A DNA stretch of 64,000 nt. Source: MADRE3 sp963718195. Its GTDB lineage: Bacteria; Desulfobacterota; Desulfobulbia; Desulfobulbales; Desulfocapsaceae. Numbering within the stretch: position 1 is the first letter of the stretch; each line of letters begins with the position of its first letter. A program made the position numbers and the translations under genes. Below the pieces are notes generated by a model that saw nothing but the letters and a program-made list of their open reading frames with translations, did no database searches and was not told the DNA's origin. The stretch covers positions 186,001-250,000 of the forward strand of contig CAVQYQ010000005.1 of NCBI GenBank assembly GCA_963718195.1, written 5' to 3'. Positions 6,770-15,262 of this stretch are shown piece by piece.

Positions 6770-9640
6770 TTAATCTAGAGCACTTGCGCTCCATTGTGCA
6801 TGCCACATGAGTATAAAACTATTACCATGATGGCCAACAAGCATGAGGGTCTCTAGAAATCGATGTTGTTTTGATGCACCTAGCATTTTGCACAAATACG
6901 AAAGAGCATCGTTAGATGTCCAGCTATTCGAGGACGATTCATAATTTGCAAGAAGGACTTGCTCTGCTCTATCTAAAGCAAAATTGTTATTATAATAATT
7001 ATTTGCCAATATTTTTGCCGCTGTTTTCATTTCTTTGGTATCTGAAGATTCTATCATAGCCAAGAGAATATCCAGTTCAGAGTCCCCGCTTCCTGTTATA
7101 TCAACAGCCTGTTTTGCATGTGGAGTCAATTCAAAACTTAAATGTTTAATCTCACCTTGCTTAATGCTAATCCATTTCTTGGTAGTTTGATGTCCAGTCG
7201 CCGAAATCTCAAGGTGGTAATCACCCCCTGGCAACTCGATACCATCGTGATACTTTGGTTTAATATTTAGGATGCGAACTCGAGAGTTGCGTGGCATAGG
7301 GAGCACAAAAAGTCTTGCATGCTCCTGAGATAGTGAAGTTGGTCGCGAGTCAGTATATTTGTCTTTAGTGGTAATGTTTGAGAGCGTTACAGTTGCTGCA
7401 TTAACCTCTTCGCCAAGATCTTCTGGTGGGCCTGAGTGACGGTTTTCTCCAAGATCAGCCTGATTCTGAGTATGAGTTAACTCTGCAATCGGCTCAGGAC
7501 CATTTCCCCCAAACTCTTTGACAGGTTCTTCCACTTTTTCAGCCTTGGATATAACTGGTACTACCTGAGGGGTTGAGAAAAAAATTACAGTTTGTTCTTT
7601 TTCTTTGTTTGCTACATTGCTGCTTTCTGCTAGTACATTCGAGAGTATTGAAAATCGGATAATGTTGACGAGTTTATTGTCGGAATATAACCTTACTAGC
7701 CAATCTCCTGGACTCAAGTTTGAATCTATTGCGAGCCAGGCTGCATTAGAAGAATATTGGAAATCCTGTTGTTGATATGATGAATGTAATGTCTCATTCT
7801 GAAATATTTGAGCTTCAAGTATTCTGTCACTGATAGAACCATTGTATATAAAGTAATAATATAGTGGTCGAGTCTCAGAGGGGAAAGAATTAGCAATAAG
7901 TTGAGGCTCAAGATTTACATCTAGTTGTTTTGCTATTACAGCACTGGAGACTGAAAAGTTAACAGGTTTTGACACTTCATTATCTTTATTAACTGGATTA
8001 TCCGCTAGAGGCATTGCTACAGACGCAAAAGGTTCACCCTGAGTACTTCCTTTCGTAAAATTTGTGGTTAGTACTTCACCCGAAAAGATAAAAAAAGAGG
8101 TAATTATCACGACGCTAAGTAAACTCCCGGCGATCACTAAGGGTGTTTTCGTTTTTGGGAAAGATTTCCATTGCGCTTTTATTTTGTCTAATATTGAGAC
8201 ATTTTGATTTTTATAAGAAACTTTATCCACGGTCTGCGATTTTTCACCACCACCCACATCAGCTCTTCTTTGTGTACTATCAGAGATTAATTCATCTGCG
8301 GGAGCATTTATCAAAGAGTTACTCTGGGGGATTGATGAGCTCTCATTTGCTGTGGTTGGGCGAATTTGATAATAAAGATCTTTTACAAACTGACCCATTA
8401 CTTCATCGTAAATATCCATCCAGTCAATATTGTTCTTTCTTAAGAAAACATTAAGCTCTTCGGAAAAATCAGAGTCTGTTAATCTTGCATATAAACTCTT
8501 TTCTGAATCATGTGCCTCCCTTGAATATTGTGTAAAAAGGGCGTTCATTTGATCAATGACATGATCCGGTATCTCCTTTACTTTTTGCTGTAATTTCGCA
8601 CCCAGAATTTCAGCATGTGTTACATGTTTGTCGATCCATTCAGCAAGAAAAGAGTCGTTTGCATAGTCTTCATTAATCATTATGATGAAAGTGAGAATCA
8701 CTTCTTTGTCTGAAGAAAATATTTCATCCTTAGAAAAATCAAGGAATAGGGCTATATGTGAGCTTTGATCAATTATCGACTTTTCTATTAATTCATCTGA
8801 TTGAACCTTGCTCTTTTCAATGGTTAGGTCGTCTTTATTGATGGCCTCATCAAGATATTCAATTTGATCGTTGCGTTGTTTTCTAATAATTTCTAATAAC
8901 TTCTCGCGCATGAATATTGCCCACAATGCAGATTCATAAGCATTACTATTCGGTCGGTCGTTTACTACTAGTTTGCGAAGATCATTTTTAAGTTCAGGAA
9001 TATTGCCGTAAACGTATGGTCCTATAAGTAAATCGCTATCATAGTAGTCACGAGGCAATTTACTTAGTTGTATGAATATGAAATATGGCAGCAGTAGAAA
9101 GACCCAATCAAGAATGGCAGCTTGTACCCAAGCAATAAAAAAGAGTAATGAAACAAATGGAATATTTCCTGCTATTCTGCCAATAGGGCCCAGCGGAAGT
9201 CGAAAAAGTTGAAATCCAAAACTAAATATCTTTGTCCAATCACCTCCCCAAGTGTAAAAAAATCTTGACCCAATTTTTTCTCTATTTCGGAAATATTTTT
9301 TGAATCGATCTAATTCATTTTTGGTAGGATGTAGATCCTGAGATATGCCATACTTCTGTAGAACACCTTCTTTCTCCAGCTGTATTTCTAAGGGAGTAAC
9401 CAACAACCACACAAACTCAGCTAAGTTTTTTTTGTCGGCATTTTTCAAGGAATTTAAATCGAACCACTCAAATTCGCTGGCATATTGTTGAACAAAATTA
9501 ATGGTTTTTTCAACTAATGTTACTGCTGTCTCTGGGTCGGAGGCTATATCGGAGAATTCCTTTTTACTAGCCCAATAATTAGATTCAGTGATTTTATTAT
9601 GATAGCTGGTCCCTTTGTCTTTAAAAATCAGAGATAGCAC
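6770..9640 (-). CDS. Large membrane protein with DUF2914-like and PEGA domains
   Basis: This 956-aa protein has several parts. An N-terminal cytosolic stretch is followed by a hydrophobic pair of helices near residues 150-205. A long helical, charged region spans roughly 205-490, and a single membrane helix near 505-525 (AGSLLSVVIITSFFIFSG) follows. The periplasmic part holds a DUF2914-like beta domain (about 590-660, PLYYYFIYNGSISDR to SPGDWLVRLYSD), a linker, and a PEGA-type domain (about 775-840, RVRILNIKPKYHDGIELPGGDYHLEI). The C-terminal 100 residues are helical-repeat-like. PEGA domains usually mediate envelope or surface interactions. No catalytic site is visible and the function is unknown. 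The frame is intact although surrounded by pseudogenes, and it is transcribed away from the HNH/methyltransferase pair. Confidence 0.85.
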   Translation of the reverse strand: MLSLIFKDKGTSYHNKITESNYWASKKEFSDIASDPETAVTLVEKTINFVQQYASEFEWFDLNSLKNADKKNLAEFVWLLVTPLEIQLEKEGVLQKYGISQDLHPTKNELDRFKKYFRNREKIGSRFFYTWGGDWTKIFSFGFQLFRLPLGPIGRIAGNIPFVSLLFFIAWVQAAILDWVFLLLPYFIFIQLSKLPRDYYDSDLLIGPYVYGNIPELKNDLRKLVVNDRPNSNAYESALWAIFMREKLLEIIRKQRNDQIEYLDEAINKDDLTIEKSKVQSDELIEKSIIDQSSHIALFLDFSKDEIFSSDKEVILTFIIMINEDYANDSFLAEWIDKHVTHAEILGAKLQQKVKEIPDHVIDQMNALFTQYSREAHDSEKSLYARLTDSDFSEELNVFLRKNNIDWMDIYDEVMGQFVKDLYYQIRPTTANESSSIPQSNSLINAPADELISDSTQRRADVGGGEKSQTVDKVSYKNQNVSILDKIKAQWKSFPKTKTPLVIAGSLLSVVIITSFFIFSGEVLTTNFTKGSTQGEPFASVAMPLADNPVNKDNEVSKPVNFSVSSAVIAKQLDVNLEPQLIANSFPSETRPLYYYFIYNGSISDRILEAQIFQNETLHSSYQQQDFQYSSNAAWLAIDSNLSPGDWLVRLYSDNKLVNIIRFSILSNVLAESSNVANKEKEQTVIFFSTPQVVPVISKAEKVEEPVKEFGGNGPEPIAELTHTQNQADLGENRHSGPPEDLGEEVNAATVTLSNITTKDKYTDSRPTSLSQEHARLFVLPMPRNSRVRILNIKPKYHDGIELPGGDYHLEISATGHQTTKKWISIKQGEIKHLSFELTPHAKQAVDITGSGDSELDILLAMIESSDTKEMKTAAKILANNYYNNNFALDRAEQVLLANYESSSNSWTSNDALSYLCKMLGASKQHRFLETLMLVGHHGNSFILMWHAQWSASALD

Positions 9641-10032
9641 CTTATAACTCCACCTGTGATATTTTGTTGATCATATGGGTAGTATAATTGTTGCGATTAC
9701 CTAACAATTTATCTTCTCAGAGTTTTTCGCTTTCTATCTTAATTTCAAAGTCGTACCATTAAAACTTGAAAGGCCAAAAGGTTGCTTGTTCCAAATGACT
9801 AGAAATTGGAGGGTAACTCACAATTTTCATTCAACATATTTTCTACCTTTAAAAAGGCTATCATAAAAATCGATGAGTGTTAAATATAAAATTAAGGCTG
9901 AAAATCAAGGGGTTGAGAAATTAGTTATACAGATAGAATTATCCATGGTGCTCTCAATCTTGAACAGATGATAGAGAGCAAAGGAGGTTCATGGACACCC
10001 AATTCTGGGCTTACTGGTGATTTTTCTCGAAA
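9641..10032. other. Divergent spacer with a coding-like leader frame before the HNH gene
   Basis: This spacer separates the divergent PEGA-protein gene and the HNH gene. From about 9914 a frame is open to a TAG at 10050-10052 and reads like protein (IIHGALNLEQMIESKGG, then SWTPNSGLTGDFSRKCYPP). It overlaps the start of the HNH frame in another phase, which suggests that the HNH gene originally began further left and has suffered a frameshift. The rest shows nothing recognisable. Confidence 0.4.
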
Positions 10033-10608
10033 GTGTTATCCCCCAGCACAGTAGGCGACGTAAGACGTTGTCTGTTTGAAGGGGCTTTCAAAATAAATCA
10101 ATCTGACTTTCAACTAGCCAATGATACAAGAGAAATATATTTAGAAGATGGTTATGAAAGAACGGCTCTTACAAATAATTTGCCTTTTTTATCTGGATAC
10201 CAGGGTAATATCTGTTTCTATTGCGGAGAGACATTGGGTGGTAGTATCCACATTGATCATGTGTTTCCCAGGCAGGTCATCAATCATGATGAGGTATGGA
10301 ATCTTGTGTTATCTCATAGTGAATGTAACTTATTAAAATCTGACAAATTAGTGGGACCACATTTTGTTACAAAACTGATCGCACGAAATGAAAATATCAT
10401 GGGCAGCAACCACCCGTGGAAACATAAGATATCAAACGCCCTTGGAACTACATCTAAGAAACGATCGATCACTCTCTTTAAACATTATGAAAATATGAAA
10501 ACTGTTTTAGGGAGGTCTTGGTGGGGTGGAACTTCGTCATATAATCCATCTACAGATCCATTCTATACACGATTTATAACAATTTTGAATAACAAGCAAA
10601 TTGGGTGA
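10033..10608 (+). CDS. HNH endonuclease (possibly 5'-disrupted)
   Basis: This 191-aa protein has an HNH nuclease core. CFYCGETLGG supplies the first CxxC, IHIDHVFPR holds the catalytic D-H pair, and VWNLVLSHSECNLLKSDKL supplies the asparagine and closing residues. Such ββα-metal nucleases nick or cut DNA. The only available start is a GTG at 10033 without a ribosome site. A protein-like frame in another phase lies directly upstream, so the N-terminus may be lost to a frameshift. The methyltransferase gene follows 15 nt later, so the two are probably co-transcribed. It could belong to a restriction or defence unit, but that is only context. Confidence 0.75.
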   Translation: MLSPSTVGDVRRCLFEGAFKINQSDFQLANDTREIYLEDGYERTALTNNLPFLSGYQGNICFYCGETLGGSIHIDHVFPRQVINHDEVWNLVLSHSECNLLKSDKLVGPHFVTKLIARNENIMGSNHPWKHKISNALGTTSKKRSITLFKHYENMKTVLGRSWWGGTSSYNPSTDPFYTRFITILNNKQIG

Positions 10609-10623
10609 GTATAAAGTATTAGT

Positions 10624-11202
10624 ATGTCAAAGTCCTACTATGAAAAACATGCCGCAGATTTTTGTGAGAACACTCTCAATGTAGATTTAACTCCGATTCA
10701 TGACATCTTCTGCGGGTACCTTAAGAAGGGAGCTAAGGTTTTAGATGCAGGCTGTGGTTCTGGTCGAGATATAATTGCCTTTCGTGAAAGAGATTACAAT
10801 GTTGAGGCTTTTGACTTCTCACCTCAAATAGCAAGGATTGCAGCCAATAATTCAGGTATTCAGGTATCTGTTAACACTTTTAGTGACTATCAAGCAAGTA
10901 ACCCGTTTGACGGTATCTGGTGTTGTGCATCACTTCTTCATGTCCCATATAATGACTTGATTTCCAATATTGAGAATCTCTCTAAGGCTCTTAAGCAGGG
11001 TGGGGTGATGTATGTATCTTTTAAATATGGAGACCAAGAAAGAGTTGAAGCTGGTCGTCATTTCACAGATCTAAACGAAGATAATTTTTCCTCAGTTATT
11101 CAGGGAATTGTATATCTAGATATAGCTAATATGTGGATAACTATAGATATAAGACCAGAGAGGGAAGACGAATGGTTAAATGCAGTATTGATTAAGAAAT
11201 GA
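10624..11202 (+). CDS. Class I SAM-dependent methyltransferase
   Basis: This is a 192-aa Rossmann-fold methyltransferase. Motif I VLDAGCGSGRD (about residues 38-48) binds S-adenosylmethionine, the acidic residue of motif II lies in VEAFDFS, and motif IV/V appears as FDGIWCCASLLHVP. The sequence then continues GGVMYVSFKYG and ends in the conserved RPEREDEWLNAVL. No DNA-methylase NPPY motif is present, so a small molecule or protein substrate is more likely than DNA. It closely follows the HNH nuclease gene. The frame is intact, but the substrate cannot be read from the sequence. Confidence 0.85.
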   Translation: MSKSYYEKHAADFCENTLNVDLTPIHDIFCGYLKKGAKVLDAGCGSGRDIIAFRERDYNVEAFDFSPQIARIAANNSGIQVSVNTFSDYQASNPFDGIWCCASLLHVPYNDLISNIENLSKALKQGGVMYVSFKYGDQERVEAGRHFTDLNEDNFSSVIQGIVYLDIANMWITIDIRPEREDEWLNAVLIKK

Positions 11203-11730
11203 TTGATTGAATTCAATGAGCATTACAACCTGATCAGGCATTCTTGCAGATAACAGAGATGTTCAAAATAATATTTAAATTTTACAAGTAATAATTGCTG
11301 ATATCTTATCAGTTAAGAAAACCGGAGATAAACTTGTGAAAGACCTTGTTCTCCAATATAGCGAATCATAAATCTTGGCAAAGGAAATCTCTACTGGTTG
11401 ACCAGTTTGCTCTCCTCGAAGAGATACAGATATTATGTCTGTGCATCTTCTTCCATAGAAAGTGAGATTTTGACTGGGCGTCCACCTGCACTGGACAGTA
11501 TACTCGTTTATCAATTTCCATCTTCCTAACCGGAAGCAAAAAACATTTCATCCCGATATCTTATCGCTGCCGATGAAGGTCGACTGCCTTCAACCAGGGT
11601 ATGAAGTGTATATTGTTTTAACCTCCTATTTGCCCACCGGTTCGCAAGGATAATTTGTGTGTGTACTAGATAGGCTATAGGGGGGTTAGTTCCAGTATCG
11701 ACAGAGGGAAAATAAAACCGATAGAGCGCC
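11203..11730. other. Gene-poor stretch left of the IS630 element
   Basis: There are no recognised genes. A minus-strand frame at about 11275-11514 reads somewhat like protein (LRGEQTGQPVEISFAKIYDS) but has no good start, no ribosome site and no family that I know. It may be a gene remnant. The TA at 11731-11732 is the left target duplication of the IS630 element. Confidence 0.35.
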
Positions 11731-11732
11731 TA

Positions 11733-12946
11733 GTGTCATGTCAAGTATCAATTGACGGATAGAGGCGAGCCAGTTTAATTCTGGCATCATTCGCCGTGAA
11801 CTGCCAATTTACTTTTGACTTCTTATTATCACGATAGGCTTGCCAAGCAGAGGCTTCTTTTCGTACTTCTTCAATGTTATCAATGCGTCTGTTCAGGCAC
11901 TGGCCATGTAAGCACATTGAGTTCTATCTCCGCCATGTTCAACCAGCTTCCATGTTTCGGCGTGAACATAAAATCAAAGCGATCCCACAGTTGTTTTGCC
12001 TTAGCTGGTTGAAATGTTTCATACAGTGAGCCCGCGGTATGGGTATTCAGATTATCCATCACCAAGGTAATTTTTTCGGCATCGCTGTAAAGAGCGGCAA
12101 TCTCTTCCAGGAAATATGCCCAATCTATTTTTGTTTTCTTTTCCGTTATCTTTACAAACCGTTTCCCTGCCAATGGCTCACTGGCCATGAAAATATTGCA
12201 TACGCCGTGACGCTTGTACTCATAGTCATACTTGGCAGGACTCCCTGGTTTTGCAGCAATCGGTGTCTTTAGTCTCCCCTATAAGCTGTTTGGGAGACTC
12301 ATCCATGCAGACTACCGGAAAACGTCGGTCATAGGGCCGTTTGTAGATCTCCAAAACCTTTTCCATGCCGGCTACAAAATTCCCATTCTGCTCTGGAGGG
12401 ATTACCCAGCCTTTGTGTCGCCAAGGTTTAAGTTCGTTTTTTTTAACACTTGACGAATTGTCTCATGAGAGACCTTGTCAATATATTCAAGCTCCACAAC
12501 CTTATCAGCCAGCAACCGTAATGACCATCTGGTAAAACCCTCGGGAGGATCACTGCAACTGAGCGCGACAAGATGCGCTTCAAAGTCACCGTCTGCCTTT
12601 TTGGCATAAATACGACTACCTTTCATCCCGTTCAGTGTGATATCAAGCCCATGTTCGACAAATCGTTTCTTTATACGGTCAATTTTCCTCATGCCAATTT
12701 TTAGCACTCGGGCTATCTCTTCGTTTGTGGACCTTTTTTCTTGATATTCACCTTCGTCACAACCCAATAATATCAAGGCATTGATGACCTTCTGAGATTT
12801 GTGTTTCCCCTTTGAAGTTATGTTTTTTAAATTCGCGTTCGTCCTTTGTCAGCGTTACCGTATATTTCTTCATGCTACCTCCTCCCAAGGTGGTTTATGA
12901 AGGAATATACCATATATTATACGTCATATCAAGCTTGACATGACAC
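11733..12946. mobile_element. IS630-family insertion sequence with defined ends
   Basis: Perfect 13-bp terminal inverted repeats, GTGTCATGTCAAG at 11733-11745 and CTTGACATGACAC at 12934-12946, bound an element of 1,214 bp. It is flanked on both sides by TA (11731-11732 and 12947-12948), the target duplication typical of IS630/Tc1-mariner elements. The element contains one transposase gene on the minus strand, which is frame-disrupted, so it can no longer move by itself. Confidence 0.9.
11741..12873 (-). pseudogene. IS630-family transposase, multiply frameshifted
   Basis: The gene starts at ATG 12873 after GGAGGTAGC and ends at the TGA at 11741-11743, inside the left terminal repeat. It carries the N-terminal HTH (STNEEIARVLKIGMRKIDRIKK). 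The DDE residues are spread over broken frames: VCMDESPKQL supplies the first Asp, VMDNLNTH the second and GSWLNMAEIELN the Glu. At least three frame breaks are visible, near 12830, 12270 and 11905. The joined protein would be about 375 aa, the usual IS630 size, so nothing but single-base changes separates it from an intact gene. Confidence 0.85.
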
Positions 12947-12989
12947 TAGTTGCCTGATATTATATTTTAGGAAGGCTTTTGAAATACTC

Positions 12990-13587
12990 CTACTTGCTGC
13001 TGAGAAGTTCGAGGCTGACAAATACATCCACATCTTTGCCGACAATGCCCATGTCATAGAACTTGCCGTTACCAATGTTATGGGCTAATCGGTCAAATGT
13101 AAATATAGCGTTGAATCCCACAACTTCCGTGCCTTTCTTGGCCGGATGTTCTTTTATCCCTTCGAGTTTTAAAGGAAGGGTCAGGTCATAGTCTTTACCC
13201 TTTACCGAGAGCTTTCCCACTACATTGTACACTCCATTTTCTGCATCTGAGTACCTGCGTAGAGGTAAACTTCATTGTGGAGAAATTTTTGGCATCAAAA
13301 AAATCAGCGGACTGGAGATGTTTATCTCTTTTTGCGATATTTGTATCAATAGAGTCGGTCATAATCTCAAAATTGAATTTACTACCTGCAAGATCTGCCG
13401 GATCAAAAGTTATCTCTACTTTGAAATCGTTGAAATGCCCATTAATTTTCGAAAATATGTGATCAACGCTAAAATAGATATTTGAATGTGCCTTATCAGT
13501 GTCCCATGGTTTTACTGCACTCAGAGCAGTTGAAACACCAGTTAATGCCAAAAATAATGTGATTCCTATTATTTGTAATTTTTTCAT
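12990..13587 (-). pseudogene. YceI-family periplasmic protein, single frameshift
   Basis: The gene starts at ATG 13587 with a signal peptide (KKLQIIGITLFLALTGVSTALS) and shows the YceI lipocalin-like pattern DKAHSNIYFSVDHI and GHFNDFKVEITFDP. The frame breaks near 13250, and the C-terminal half (VVGKLSVKGKDYDLTLPL to VDVFVSLELL) continues in another phase to 12990. YceI proteins are polyisoprenoid-binding periplasmic beta barrels. It is divergent from the LysR gene, which probably controlled it. A sequencing error at one base cannot be excluded. Confidence 0.8.
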
Positions 13588-13722
13588 TTTGAACTCCCGT
13601 TATAAATATTGGGTCAAACCTCTACGTTATACTCCCAATCCAAAACGTTTTACAGGCGTGACCTTTAAAACAATGTTCCTATGAGCAGATTTGCTCTTGA
13701 CCTCAAGATCTACATTGATTAA

Positions 13723-14642
13723 ATGCAAATCAATAGATTGTTAATGCAAACTAATATTGCAAATATGCAAAAACTTATAGATTGGAATCATTACCAATAC
13801 TTTCTTAAGATTGCAGAGTGTGGGAATCTTAAATCTGCAGCCAGAGAATTAGGAGTAAATCACACGACGGTCTTTCGTCGAATTAACGTCTTAGAAGATA
13901 GTTTGAGTGTGCGATTATTCGAACGTTCAAGAAGTGGCTATACACTGACAAAAGCAGGTGAAGAGATCATTGAAAGTGTGCAGCGAGCAGAAGAACAGAT
14001 GCATGCGATTCAGCGCACTCTTATGGGTAAGGATATCAAGCTGAGTGGTAATCTTAAAATTTCAACTACTGATACAATTGGATTCTATTGGCTACCACAA
14101 TATATAAAGATGTTCAAAGAAAAATACCCAGAAATACTAGTCGATCTCGATATTCAAACCCGTTATACTAATCTTACAAAACGGGAAGCTGATATCGTAA
14201 TTCCTGCCGTTAATATCCAGCCCGACTACATGGTGGGAAGAAGCTGGCCCCCATATTTTTCCGCCTCTATGCATCACAAACGTATATTGAAAAATACGGT
14301 CTTCCCAAAAAATTAAAAGACTTTCTCGAGCATCAGTTCGTTCTGCCAAATGAAGCATTAGCAAATCTTTCAGCCAATAAATGGTTAAGAAAATACGTCC
14401 CCGATCGCTGCATAGTGGCTGCAAGTGACAAACTTTCCACTTTGTTCAAGTTTGCCCAACAGGATTTGGGTATAACGGCCTTACCCCATTATGTTGGTCT
14501 TTCAGACCCTCTAATGGTGGAAATAATGGAACTCCCAGCATATTGTCACAGGCATATCTGGATTCTAACTCATCCGGATTTAAGAAATACTGCCCGCATA
14601 AAGGCCTTTATGCAGTTCATGTATCAAAAAACAAGGGATTAG
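13723..14642 (+). pseudogene. LysR-family transcriptional regulator, single frameshift
   Basis: The N-terminal HTH (FLKIAECGNLKSAARELG to TTVFRRINVLEDSL) and the start of the effector domain read to about 14245. There, one base is missing in GGAAGAAG. The remainder (LYASQTYIEKYGLPKKL to HPDLRNTARIKAFMQF) continues in the next phase to 14642. Joined, it would be about 306 aa, normal for LysR regulators. Possible starts are ATG 13723, 13744 or 13765; the last best matches the usual spacing before the HTH. The upstream 50 bases contain several ATGCAAA heptamers. It is divergent from the YceI gene, a typical regulator-target layout. Confidence 0.8.
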
Positions 14643-14658
14643 CTATATAATGATTTTG

Positions 14659-14907
14659 TTATAGGCGCTCTTCAATGGGTTTGTAGATTAAGTTCATCGA
14701 AATACACCCACTGGTTTTTTGTTTTAGTTTAAAGCCTTCTACTTCAGTCGCTTCATATGATCCCAGGTCTTTCAGGATTTGCAGATGCTTATCAACCATA
14801 TTGAAATTTCGCATTTCTGCATAAGTTACAATAATAAAAAAAGAGTCTCCGCAAAGTCCGGATGCAGTTTTTTTAGCTTGTTCATGATTTAATGTGGTTT
14901 TAATCAT
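14659..14907 (-). CDS. Small hypothetical protein (82 aa)
   Basis: This is a complete 82-aa frame, rich in charged residues, with three cysteines or more and no signal peptide. It is convergent with the LysR gene, and the stops lie 17 nt apart. The N-terminus NHEQAKKTASGLCGDSFF and the C-terminus KLKQKTSGCISMNLIYK do not match a family that I recognise. Codon use looks protein-like, but evidence for expression is limited. Confidence 0.45.
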   Translation of the reverse strand: MIKTTLNHEQAKKTASGLCGDSFFIIVTYAEMRNFNMVDKHLQILKDLGSYEATEVEGFKLKQKTSGCISMNLIYKPIEERL

Positions 14908-15194
14908 CTTTCCCTACTAGCGGTAGCTGTATCCTTAATTGCTATAAGCCTCTACCTAAGTGCTGTCCGAATTGACAGCTTTCTGATAATGGCCCTGCTT
15001 TTGACACTTCTCATCTTTTTGAAATAACCTCAATTTTTTTTTGCGATTTTCGTAAATTTTGTCAGACTTAGAGACTGTCCGCAAGGAACTACCGACAGCG
15101 ACAGCCAAAGTGAAATTTAACCATATTGTGGAGTGATTGTTAATCGATGCTTAGACTAATAGAGTAGTTGAATGGTAGATGGGGAGGCCGGATT
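14908..15194. other. Spacer upstream of the phosphatase gene
   Basis: A hydrophobic open frame without a start codon ends at TAA 15025-15027 (VAVSLIAISLYLSAVRIDSF); it could be a remnant of a small membrane protein. Beyond it the sequence is AT-rich, with no clear promoter that I can support. Confidence 0.3.
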
Positions 15195-15239
15195 ATGATT
15201 AATACTCCACTGGGATCTCACGGAAACAATAACTCTTAG
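15195..15239 (+). other. Possible 14-codon upstream ORF before the phosphatase gene
   Basis: A strong ribosome site (GGGGAGG at 15181-15187) stands before ATG 15195, which opens only a 14-codon frame (INTPLGSHGNNNS). The annotated phosphatase start at 15263 has no ribosome site of its own. The short frame may couple ribosomes to the downstream gene or be a leftover of an older start. Confidence 0.35.
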
Positions 15240-15262
15240 CAAACACAATTACTTTTTTTCTT

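Noticed and set aside
11275..11514. Minus-strand open frame left of the IS630 element
   Set aside because: It has no start with a ribosome site and no recognisable family. It may be a remnant, but I could not support it as a gene.
14908..15027. Hydrophobic open frame before the phosphatase gene
   Set aside because: It lacks a start codon upstream of the hydrophobic stretch and overlaps the promoter area of the divergent small gene.
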